Assembly (NCBI GenBank): GCA_048013815.1
Contig: CM106585.1
Span: 6,882,001-6,946,000, forward strand
DNA from: Setoptus koraiensis
Taxonomy: Eukaryota; Arthropoda
Reading direction: 5' to 3'
Length of the DNA: 64,000 bases
Below, one piece after another: positions 34,451 through 44,200 of this stretch. A program made the position numbers and the translations under genes. The stretch's first letter is position 1. The number at the start of each line of letters is the position of its first letter. Below the pieces are notes generated by a model that ran no database searches, was not told where the DNA came from, and saw only the letters and a program-made list of their open reading frames with translations.

Positions 34451-35530
34451 AATTTGAAATTTGAAGGAATAAATTCAAATTATCAGGGAGCGGAGACAAA
34501 TGAAATTCCAACTCAAGAGGTGAGCTGCGCGATCCTCACAGACCAAATTGTTTCGCTTTTCACCTAGACAGGGATTTTGTCATCCTTACTCACAGCGGCA
34601 ATCATGACCGTTTATGATCGACAGTTGGCTTGATATGTAGTCACATCTAGGCAACCCATATCGGCTCTGTTTGGACCTGGGTGGTCAATTTTCGCCAGCT
34701 TATGATTCATGACAGCTCGGTGTTGGCTCGTTCTGGCAATTAGAGGTGCGCTCGGATATCCACGGCGGATATCCGATCTGTTTTGAAAAAGATTTCGGGT
34801 GTTGTTCGGAATACGTACCAAGCCCAATTTCCTTCAAACTTCACACATGAGCCCCGAAGGGGCCCCAAAGAACAAATAAAGTGGTCCGGGAGCGCGGAAA
34901 TTTCTACTTCCGGAGATATAGAAAAATGCCTTTTTCGGGTCTCAGAGGGGCCTCAGATTTCAAATTTTTGTATGATCGTCTAGATCCAGATGCTATCTAT
35001 GTGAAAGCGTTGAGATAAATCTTTTACATCAACTCGTTCGCGAGCTATTCCACAATAAGTGCACGTCACACTTCCGGTTCTAAAACTGATTCGGCTGTAC
35101 TACCAACTAGTTACGGTCTCTAAAGCAAGTTCACACCCTATATGAAAGAAACCCGGCCCGATCACGGGCCCCGCCCATTCGACTCCCAGTCCTCGGGAAG
35201 AATCTTTTTTAGTTTGGTGGCCGTCAGTCGTCCCGCCGGAGGCTTCATGTTGACTTGCCATTGACAGATAACCGGCTTAATTGATCATTTGTATCACTTC
35301 AAGAGTGATAATTATGTTTGAACGTCATCTAGTGCTTGTATAATATGCTAAACTAACTTGTCAAGCATGCTATTGACACAGATCAATGCCTAGAGTGACA
35401 CCAATCTATGCAAAAGAGAGCTAATTTAGCTTTGGAACATGTTAGTCCAACAAGTTTGCACACGAGCATGAGTGAAAAAATGGCGCAAAATTTTGTGCAA
35501 CATTACTATTCAATACTATTGTATGCGACT
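34451..35530. other. Repeat-rich non-coding DNA
   Basis: It holds a third copy of the 33460-34450 arm sequence (34817-34920; landmarks CAAACTTCACACATG and GGGGCCCCA) and more CCGGAAG motifs. No gene is seen. Confidence 0.5.
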
Positions 35531-35647
35531 ATTGTAATGTATTTATACTAAATTGTAATGTATTTATACTAAATTGTAATGTATTTATACTGAATTGTAA
35601 TGTATTTATACTAAATTGTAATGTATTTATGCTAAATACATTACAAT
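35531..35647. repeat. 21-bp tandem repeat, five copies, ending in a hairpin
   Basis: Units start at 35531, 35552, 35573, 35594 and 35615 and are nearly identical (ATTGTAATGTATTTATACTAA). The last unit is followed by its own inverted copy: 35615-35629 and 35633-35647 form a perfect 15-bp hairpin with a 3-base loop. A GACTATTGTAATG before the array is the inverse of CATTACAATAGTC after it, so the array is bracketed by inverted ends. The histone-like ORF on the minus strand stops inside the hairpin. Confidence 0.95.
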
Positions 35648-35904
35648 AGTCGTACTACAAATTGTTGTAGTGCTTCGATCGCAGCAACCTGTAATCGGTA
35701 TCCACGAAATTTTTCGTTTTCTTGAAAAACTTCTCTAACTAACTTGAGGGAGTCCTTCCTTGGGATCTCAATGTTTGTCGTATTTTCGAGATATTGGATT
35801 TTTTTTAGGAATAGTTTCTTCCATCTACGATCTAGCCTTTCTGCCATTTCTTTTCTTGTTTCGGTTCTAGAGGTTGACATTTTTGCTGTTTTCGGTCTAA
35901 CCAT
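35641..35904 (-). CDS. Histone H3/cenH3-like protein, truncated after helix 2
   Basis: An 87-residue ORF. After a basic, Thr/Ser-rich tail (MVRPKTAKMSTSRTETRKEM) comes KKIQYLENTTNIEIP, comparable to the H3 alpha-N segment (REIRRYQKSTELLIR), then RKDSLKLVREVFQENE for alpha-1 (PFQRLVREIAQDF) and VAAIEALQQFVVRLL for alpha-2 (SAVMALQEASEAYLVGLF). The loop-2/alpha-3 part of the fold is missing because the frame stops in the 15-bp hairpin. Divergence from canonical H3 is that of a centromeric-type or degenerate H3. A downstream exon is possible but I could not identify one. It may be a pseudogene. An ATG 56 codons upstream (36072) is also in frame; the resemblance to an H3 tail favours 35904. Confidence 0.5.
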   Translation of the reverse strand: MVRPKTAKMSTSRTETRKEMAERLDRRWKKLFLKKIQYLENTTNIEIPRKDSLKLVREVFQENEKFRGYRLQVAAIEALQQFVVRLL

Positions 35905-35979
35905 GGTTGTTAAAAATGATTTTCTTTGTTGATAATGTAATAATATACTAATATATCTATGATAGTGTGTATAATATAA

Positions 35980-36564
35980 TGTGGTGGATACGATGTTTCT
36001 TCGATTCGACGGGAGAGAAGACGACAACAACAAGACGATCCTGACAGATATCGGAACGAAACAAATCGTCATGGTCTTGTTGTTCGAATAAGACTCAGAC
36101 CATCATGTCCAGAATGTCGTCATGACATCAAAGCTGTTTATTCTTTGAGTCTAGAAGAAGTCGAGCCCGATCCTGAGTTAGAATTGGGGCAGAACGAGCT
36201 ACAAGAACAGGGGCAAGTAGAGCCACAACAGGTGCAAGAAGAACATCAACGGGTGCAAGAAGAGTATCAACATGCGCAAGTTGAGCGCCAAGAACGAGCT
36301 CAAGAAGAGATAGCAAACCAAGAAGAAGAGATTCGAAACCAACAAGATAGGATTGAGCAACAACGAGATGGTCGTCCACATTCGGTAGTGATCTTGGAGT
36401 CGCTTGGAAGAGGTATAAGCATAAAACATCTCACCCGATTCTCTGACAACAGTGAGAGATGGATGCCGAAATCCTTGATTGAGACCAGCGAAGCCTGGGC
36501 CGAATGGCAACGGACCAGAGGCCAAAGAAACATGAGACATCACCGAGCGAGGAATCAAAATTGA
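35980..36564 (+). pseudogene. RING-finger C-terminal fragment with Glu/Gln coiled coil
   Basis: The frame is open from 35980 but has no in-frame ATG before late in the domain, so it must be an internal or terminal exon or a 5'-truncated copy. Residues RPSCPECRHDIKAVYSL (about 36097-36147) are the last Cys pair of a RING finger (CPxCR). Next comes a long Glu/Gln/Arg helix with repeats of the form EEHQRVQEEYQHAQ, then a distinct C-terminal domain (ILESLGRGISIKHLTRFSDN) and a basic end. No first half of a RING is seen upstream on this strand, where the H3-like ORF lies instead. AATAAA signals follow at about 36643-36664. It may still be expressed if a distant 5' exon exists. Confidence 0.4.
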
Positions 36565-37547
36565 TGTCGAAAACAAACAACGACAACAACAAATTAATGT
36601 GCACAACAAACAACACCACCAATTAATGTCAACAACAACAAAAAATAAAAACTGTATTAATAAACTAACATATTGTGTCGTCTTTTCTTTTTATTCCTAT
36701 TTAATTCCTATCTCGACGCTAACATTCTCCCGACGCTAACCAACTGTATCTCGACGATTACATTCTGCCAACGCTGACATAGTTTCGACGCTGACATAAT
36801 CCGTGGATATTCATCTGTTTTCACGGATATGCATGGATATCCGTGATTTTTTCTAAAATTTTCGATCCGTCCGTGGATAATCCGCGCTTAAATTTTGCGA
36901 TCCGAGTCCGCCGCGGACGGAATTTTTACGGGTAATTCGCGGATTCGGATCGGATCGCGCATCTCTACTGGCGATACAACCAAATCAACTTCTAAACGTT
37001 TCTTCACTTGTCAGAGGCTTGTCTCGCTTCACCTGATTGTCTGATCTTATCACTAGGGTACTCAACAGTGTTAATGGGACAGGATTATAGTATGTTTATT
37101 GCGATGAAAAAAATGCTTGCACAAATGATCTTTAATTGCACCTTCACCCTTCACTGTATCAATAAAGATTGCACCTACTTATTTGTCACTCGTTGTAAAA
37201 GCAACTGTCACATGCTCTCTGACAAAATGAAAGTGATTAAGATGGCCAAACAATAGCCTGCATGCAATTGATACCTTCCATAAATTCGGCACAAACAAGC
37301 GAATTATATCTAGTTTACTCATGTGACCATTGTGTGGCGCTTTGAAATTGAAAGTTTTCAACAGTCGAAAAAGGATTAGATTTATTACATATGCGGGCGG
37401 CAGGCACCAAGTTTTACTTTAATCGGGGTTTGTCATAAATCCCAACAAATGTTCGACTATCAATTGTAAGTAATTAAAAATCATTTATTGTGACACTGAT
37501 TGTCGCAGTCTCAATATTCGATTCAGAGTTTCTCGATGGATAGAAGG
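36565..37547. other. Repeat-rich spacer and upstream part of peptide unit B
   Basis: From about 36710 to 36800 a CGACGCTAACATT-like word recurs five times; from 36800 to 36970 GGATATCCGTG/CCGTGGATA and CGGATCGGATCG words recur. The stretch ends with GCGCATCTCTA, the inverse of a TAGAGATGCGC end typical of hAT-like DNA elements, but I find no partner end. From about 37055 the sequence aligns with 32370-32850 upstream of peptide gene A. Confidence 0.5.
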
Positions 37548-37585
37548 TATTTAAACTCTCTGTTTTACTCTCTGGCGCCATCAGT
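37548..37585 (+). promoter_or_regulatory. Core promoter of peptide gene B
   Basis: TATTTAAA at 37548-37555 and, with the initiator A 35 bp on, CATCAGTC (37580-37586), a good arthropod TCAGT initiator. Confidence 0.72.
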
Positions 37586-37688
37586 CAATAACTTACCTAA
37601 CAAGTGTAATCAGCTTCAAATAAGTCATTTATCGAATAACATAACTCGCAAGACACAAAACCATCCAACCGGCCGTATCTATCCGAAC

Positions 37689-37889
37689 ATGATGAATAAA
37701 ACGATTGTAGGTCTTTTCTTGTTCGCTTTGCTCCTGATCGCAACACCCAATTTGATACAACCATGCCTTGGGCAAGGACTCGATGAAGGAATAATTCCGG
37801 GTTCATCGGCTCTTATTGATGCTTTACTGAATGCAACGGAACAAGAATTGGATAATAGTCTCGCTGGTCCATCCGGTATGATCGGTTGA
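37689..37889 (+). CDS. Small secreted peptide B
   Basis: A 66-aa precursor beginning MMNKTIVGLFLFALLLIATP and then NLIQPCLGQG. Cleavage at CLG/Q leaves a 37-residue peptide that starts QGLDEGIIPG, contains a helical ALIDALLNATEQEL stretch, and ends in a terminal Gly (PSGMIG). Signal, leader and promoter match gene A closely, whereas the mature part is alignable to A and C only around the L-I-x-x-L-L-N pattern. I take the double ATG at 37689; in-frame sequence further 5' is leader shared with the other two genes. AATAAA is at 37977-37982. Lies 0.6 kb from a duplicated 3' end of DCX-EMAP, on the opposite strand. Confidence 0.72.
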   Translation: MMNKTIVGLFLFALLLIATPNLIQPCLGQGLDEGIIPGSSALIDALLNATEQELDNSLAGPSGMIG

Positions 37890-38521
37890 TCGGATAATCA
37901 ACTCGCAACAAGATGCTTCTAGCCGTAAAAGATCTATATCCTACAACAACTCTTAAAATTTGCTTGCTGAACACAAAATAAACAACAAAACCATGTTCTA
38001 GCAGAATCAAGATGGAAGATAGGAAATGAGCGAGAGCGACTTTGCGACTGGAGGCCAATTTGATTGTGTTAGATTGTTGATGTCAACTAATGTCAAAATG
38101 ATAACAGAACCATAAATAGTAAGAAAACGAATCATAGGATGAAAGTTTTGCTTTTGTGGCGTCTTATTGTTCGTCTAATTAGCTTCATATATGCGCCGCA
38201 ACAAGACTACCCCGTTAGTGTCCGGCGGCAACGATGCGAGCAACTACAGCCAGAGTGAGTCTCAGAGTTACGTAACGCGATCGTCTTATGATGGATCTTG
38301 ACAGATAGAAATATCACGAATGCATATTTTGCACATATTTGCACAACGGCTGAATAATAAATTCTCGAGTGCGTCTGCATGATATGATAAGATCGCAAAT
38401 GAAACATGTTTTGGCACAATATCTAATGATTGATAATAATTTACACTATATTTAGCGGTTATAAAACTACAAAAGTTGCACAAGTGCACAAAAATGAATG
38501 AAATTGAAATAGGAATAGGAA

Positions 38522-39364
38522 TCAACCGCGATCACTGCTGCTGGTCACTTCCGGTTGCTCGCAACACAACTCCAGACGCCACAGGCTGAAGCTGCCGTCA
38601 CTGCCTGAGCTAACGAAATGCCTGTCGTCGCTCAAGAATCTCACCACCACGGCCGGTTGCGACGAGTATCGTCTCTCGTAGAAGCCCATAGTTTTTGACC
38701 GACACGGGTACCTGAACAGGCGCAAGTGTCCGTTACCGTCGCTGGCCACGACCAGTTTTTTGTTGTTTGATACATGACAGCTCATGTTGACCACGGTGAG
38801 CTGGTGTTGTTGTTTGTCTGCTGTTGTCGCTTGAAATCGGTTGTTGCTGTCGCTTAAATTGAGATTGTCGTTGTCCCAAATAGCGCGAACATTCTCACTG
38901 GCCGAGCATGTCGCATTGAACCATTCGATGTCCTGGGGTATTTTGCTCTTTTTCATGTACCGGAAATTGCACAAATCCCAGAGAATGAGCTCTTGGTAGT
39001 TGTTGTTGTTGATGGAGGTCAAAATGAACTGATTGTTGTCGCTGAACTGCAGACTCACCACCGGATACGGGCTCTGATTATATAAGAATGTATTATATTG
39101 TAGATAATTGAAATTGGGAGACGGTCAATTATGAGCGATGGGATCAACGCATCGATAGGGGCACATATTGACATACATTTGTCATTATATTATCATTATT
39201 CATTGTCAGGATATTCTCACAATCTCAATTATCAAATATATGCGAAAATATTTTGGGGCTTACTCACCTGGAATATGGACACCTTCTTGTAGGCGCGGCC
39301 CTGCTCGTACACGGTCAACACAAATATGCTTCCGTTTGCACATCCGGCCGCCAGCAACGAGCCG
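38522..39364 (-). pseudogene. Duplicated 3' end of DCX-EMAP
   Basis: This is a partial copy of the gene at 41219-48675: its last exon (39073-38522, 184 codons), the intron (39074-39267) and about 97 bp of the preceding exon (39268-39364). Homology breaks at 39364, so no start, no DCX domain and only the last few WD40 blades remain. The last exon differs from the parent by only two adjacent-codon changes near its end (E-V-T-S versus E-V-I-G), yet the intron differs at many sites with indels. It is not expected to be expressed as a complete protein. Confidence 0.9.
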
Positions 39365-39398
39365 AAAAAAGCATCAACCAATAATCTTCAACGATAAA

Positions 39399-39969
39399 CA
39401 ATTGAGAAACTGACATTTGTGAGATACAAATAATGATAATAGAAACTATTCTCTTAGCCACCCCATGTGATATGAATGCAGATTAAGGCTAAAACCACTT
39501 GCATACCTAACCTGGATTCGTTCACCATACATCTAGAGAAAATAGACACATCAAAACGTCACAGCGCGAGATAAACATTTGTCAGTTAATTTTCGGCTGA
39601 TCCAGCCGATTGGTAACAATATTTATGGCCATACCCACTGATTGTCTACAGGAAATGTCGGCTCTTTTCAACTTGAGATGAAGAATAGAGAGGAGCAATA
39701 AACATTGAGATTAATCAATCAGTGATGTCATATTTAGTGCCATAAATATTGTTACCAATCGGCTGGATCAGACGAGAATTAATTGACAAATGTTTATCTC
39801 GCGCTGTGACGTTTTGATGTGTCTATTTTCTATCGATGTATGGTAAACGAACCCAGGTTAGGTATGCAAGTGGTTTTAGCCTTAATCCGCATTCATATCA
39901 CATGGGGTGGCTAAGAGAATAGTTTCTATTACCATTATTTGTATCTCACAAATGTCAGTTTCTCAATTG
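39399..39969. mobile_element. Foldback/MITE-like element with about 230-bp inverted arms
   Basis: The element begins CAATTGAG and ends CTCAATTG. Left (39399 to about 39630) and right (about 39738-39969) arms are imperfect reverse complements, sharing ACAAATAATG, CACATGGGGTGG, GGTTAGGTATGCAAGTGG and CAATATTTATGG landmarks. The roughly 110-bp centre is unique. No ORF or clear target-site duplication is seen. Its right end is 11 bp upstream of the TATA-like box of peptide gene C. A partial relative lies at 31961-32185. Confidence 0.85.
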
Positions 39970-39979
39970 AGAGAGATAG

Positions 39980-40017
39980 TATTTAAACTCACTGTTCTAC
40001 TGCCAGGTACCATTAGT
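39980..40017 (+). promoter_or_regulatory. Core promoter of peptide gene C
   Basis: TATTTAAA at 39980-39987 and CATTAGTC with the initiator A 35 bp on, as in A and B. The conserved upstream region seen in A and B is replaced here by the foldback element. Confidence 0.7.
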
Positions 40018-40133
40018 CAATAACTGATCTAACAAGTGTAATCAGCTTCGAAGAAACAAGTATTTGTCATTTATAGCAAGACATAACTCGCAAGACACGA
40101 AACCATCCAACCGGCCGTAACTAACAAAACAAA

Positions 40134-40361
40134 ATGAATAATTCCTCTATTGTATGTCTTTGCCTGTTCGCGTTGCTCTTGATAGCAACACCGGCTATAA
40201 TACGACCATGCTTTGGACAACAAGATCTTTCTATGGGACTTGGAACCATTGTAAGACCTATTGTAAACGCAATCGAAGAGGGTGTGACGGACGCCCTTGA
40301 CCCGACAGAAATAATGGAGGCGGACTTCGCAGGATTGAGGTTTGCGAACGGGAGGAACTAA
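40134..40361 (+). CDS. Small secreted peptide C
   Basis: A 75-aa precursor starting MNNSSIVCLCLFALLLIATP, then AIIRPCFGQQD. Cleavage at CFG/Q would leave a 46-residue peptide, longer than A and B, beginning QQDLSMGLGT with an IVRPIVNAIEEGV helix, an acidic middle and an FANGRN end. A and B begin with a Met pair; here the first Met of the pair is replaced (AAAATG). The AATAAA that follows A and B is mutated to AAACAAA at this position; the next AATAAA is at 40588-40593. Just downstream, on the opposite strand, is the intact DCX-EMAP 3' end. Confidence 0.72.
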   Translation: MNNSSIVCLCLFALLLIATPAIIRPCFGQQDLSMGLGTIVRPIVNAIEEGVTDALDPTEIMEADFAGLRFANGRN

Positions 40362-41218
40362 TTCAACAGTTAATCAACAGTTAGGACAAGATTGTTCTCA
40401 TCAGACCTTGAAAGATCTGTATGCGGGAAGGTTTCTTAGAATTGACCTGGTGAATATGAAACAAACAAAACAACTATGTTTCAGCGAAATCAGTATGGAA
40501 GATTGGAGATAAACAAGAGCGAGTTTGCAACTTGAAGCCAATTCAATTGTGTTAGATTGTTGCTGAAAACGAATGTCAAAATGAATCAATAAACATTGAG
40601 GAAAAGAATTATAAAACGAAAGTCTTGCTTTTGCAGAGTATTCTCGTTTGTTTACTGTCGGTAATCACATTGCTGGCAATTGATAGGCCCCATTTAGATT
40701 GAGTTTGGTGCTGCAGTTTATTGTTTATCGTTGAAGATTATTGGTTGATGCTTTTTTCATCTACTTCTCTTCTCATTCACTCGATTGGCCTTCGTCTACT
40801 CAGCTGTCCTGCGTCGAAAACGCAAGCAACTACATGGCTAACTCACTGTCAGCTGATCTGCAAAAAGGACGAACAACAACTAGGGCAATTGTTTGGCCAC
40901 TCATGCAGCTCAAAGGGAGCTTGAGACACAATTGGTCTGGGGGCCCCTTTTCAGAGTGAGTCTTACAACACAGCGCGCGATGCAAGACGAAAGAAGCCGC
41001 GAGCAAGATTGTTGACTAATACAAATATCACAATTACATATTTTGCACATATTTGCTCATTGGTTAAATAATCAATTCTTCAGCGCATTGTATGATGATA
41101 TGGTCACATATGAAACAAAGTTATGCATTGGCACGATAACAATTTACACTATATTTAGCGGTTATAAAACTACAAAAGTTGCACAAGTGCACAAAAATGA
41201 ATGAAATTGAAATAGGAA
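40362..41218. other. Spacer between peptide C and DCX-EMAP
   Basis: It aligns with the spacer after peptide gene B (about 38060-38520) at clearly lower identity than the neighbouring exon, and has about 280 bp extra (roughly 40670-40950). Bases 40721-40758 are an exact inverted copy of 39364-39401. No gene is seen. Confidence 0.6.
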
Positions 41219-44200
41219 TCAACCGCGATCACTGCTGCCGATCACTTCCGGTTGCTCGCAACACAACTCCAGACGCCACAGGCTGAAGCTGCCGTCACTG
41301 CCTGAGCTAACGAAATGCCTGTCGTCGCTCAAGAATCTCACCACCACGGCCGGTTGCGACGAGTATCGTCTCTCGTAGAAGCCCATAGTTTTTGACCGAC
41401 ACGGGTACCTGAACAGGCGCAAGTGTCCGTTACCGTCGCTGGCCACGACCAGTTTTTTGTTGTTTGATACATGACAGCTCATGTTGACCACGGTGAGCTG
41501 GTGTTGTTGTTTGTCTGCTGTTGTCGCTTGAAATCGGTTGTTGCTGTCGCTTAAATTGAGATTGTCGTTGTCCCAAATAGCGCGAACATTCTCACTGGCC
41601 GAGCATGTCGCATTGAACCATTCGATGTCCTGGGGTATTTTGCTCTTTTTCATGTACCGGAAATTGCACAAATCCCAGAGAATGAGCTCTTGGTAGTTGT
41701 TGTTGTTGATGGAGGTCAAAATGAACTGATTGTTGTCGCTGAACTGCAGACTCACCACCGGATACGGGCTCTGATTATATATGAATATATTATATTGCGG
41801 ATAATCGAAATTGGGAGACGGTCAATAATGAGCGAGCGAATCAGCGCATCGATACAGGCACATATTTGTCAGTATACATATATTATCATTATTTGTCAGT
41901 GTGCGTATATTATCATTATTTGTCGGGATATTCTCACTATCTCAATTATCAAATATATTGCGAAAATATCTTGGGGGTTACTCACCTGGAATATGGACAC
42001 CTTCTTGTAGGCGCGGCCCTGCTCGTACACGGGCAACACAAATATGCTTCCGTTTGCGCATCCGGCCGCCAGCAACGAGCCGTCGCGCGAATACTCCAGA
42101 CATCCAATGCAGACCGGCGTCAACGGGAAATAGCTGCACAGCGACCCGTCCGACGTCTGAATGATGTAGACGGTGCCGTCGAGCGAGCCCGACGCTATCA
42201 CCTGGCCGCCGCAATGTATCGCAATGGTGCTGCACTCGGACGGTATGAGTGCCGTCCACACCAGTTGTCGGGCCGACCATTTGCAGATTTTGCGGTCCCG
42301 CGAACAAGTGAAATATCCGTCCGCAATGACGGGATCGGGCACCAGGTCGGCGACAAGTGTCTCATGGCCCTCGTAAACGACACAATAGTCGCTTTGTTTG
42401 CTCGCCCGAAGCACGTCGCCCACAAGTATGACGTTGCGCGTTGTGGCCACATACACCCGCATGCTGGCGGGGGGCGCGTTACTGTCTCCAGAAGTCTCCC
42501 TGTCCAATGTGCCGCTACAACAGTTTGCCGGCCTCGTAGCGGCCGATATTATGCAACAAATGGCCCCCATTTCCTCGGGCAAGCGAACAGCGTTGACGCA
42601 CCGGTAACTGGCGCCCTGTATCTGACTGGCGGCCGAGGTGTGATCCGTGCGCTTGCCCGAAGCGGTGGTCGCTAGCGACCATGTGCGCAAGGTTCCGCTT
42701 GCGTCGCCCGTCATCATGACACTATCGCCCACCACTAGAATGCAGCTTATTGGGGCCATTCGACCGGTTTCTGGCCCGCCCACCATTCGACCGGTTTCTG
42801 GCGGGCCGCCCACCAATTGATCGGTGAGCGTGCCGATGGTGTCGGTGGCGGTGTGCGCCGTGAGCAACTGCTGGCCGCTCGCAACAAAACTGACCACCTT
42901 GTATGTGACCGTGGCATGCGGTTGTGCCCTGGCAAACGGGCCGGCCTTGGACGGGCTAGAGCCGGCCGGCACGGACGTCTTAGCGGGACTTGGGGGCGAC
43001 ACAGTGGACGATTGGGTCCACACGCTGACTCGCCCGTCCTGGGCACCGACGAGGTATTTGTCCGGGCCGACACAGGCCACACAGTTGGCCTGGGCGAGGC
43101 TGTTGAGATTGAGGCGCGTTAGCACGCTCAACGACACCAGTTTGCTTTGTTTGTAGTCGATTTGCCACAGGCTCAAATGGCGTCGCCCGAACGTTACCAA
43201 ATGATGCTCGCGATACGGATGTAGCAACACCTGAAGTACCTGTTCGCCGCGGCTCAGAATCTTGGTCACCTTTATCGAGCTGACGGGCACGGGCGGCGGC
43301 TTGGCGGGCGCACTTGTGGTTGCCGGTGTCGGGTTGCTCTGGCCGGTCTCTGTCGGGCCGGTTGCGGCGCGCTGCCCGAGCAAATCGGACAGTGGCCAGT
43401 GGAACAGGTAGAGCGCTAAATGATGTATGTCGCGACTGGCCACCGCCAATTGTGTGACGCTAAGCGACAAACTGAACAGCTGGGCGCCCAAAAACGATTT
43501 TTCGCTTATTGTCATGAGGGTGGTCAGAGTGTCTATGCACCAAACGTGAATTTGGGGTCGCCTGTTCAATTGATCCTCTACCTGGCCACTGGCCGCAATC
43601 CTCGCCTGCGCGCTACACGCCCACGCGGACGGCGGGCCGGCGGCCGAATCCGCATCGAGCCCGTGCGCCCAATCTACCTGTTGACAGCTGCTGGTCAGCT
43701 GTTGCTGGCTGTCAGACGCTAAATGGGGGGCGCTGCCTGCTGTCACATTGGCCGCTGGACATTTGACAACTGTCAGACAACAAACGTCGCTAGTGTGCGC
43801 ACTGTAGTAGCGCTGGCTGTTCTTAGAGCGATTCCACAATATCACCAGCGCCCCTATAGGATAAATCAATTCGTTGTCGGCAAAATGGAGCCAATTTGAG
43901 TAGCGCTCGTTTGGCTCAAACAAGCTACTCGCTGGCCAAATACTGCTGCCCCCTGTTTTGGGTGTGTTCAACTTGCTCGCCCTATAAGCAGAGCCTGTAT
44001 TTATTCCACTTCCGCTTCCGGTCGCATCTCCCATCTCAAGCCATCTCTGCTGTTGCTGTTGGTCCGCTGCCAAATTGTGGGCCAAATGCGGGGCCGGCCG
44101 CCAGTCGTCGTTGATGCAAAAGCCGTGCACCCATTGCAGGCTGAAATTTTGGTCGGGAATTGTGTCGCCCTGACACGCGAATCCTTTAACCTCGCGCGCC

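Noticed and set aside
36790-36970. hAT-type terminal end (GCGCATCTCTA)
   Set aside because: Only one end is visible and no target duplication was found, so I do not call an element.
41866-42675. Plus-strand open frame of about 269 codons
   Set aside because: Antisense to WD40 coding sequence and its intron; no domain content.
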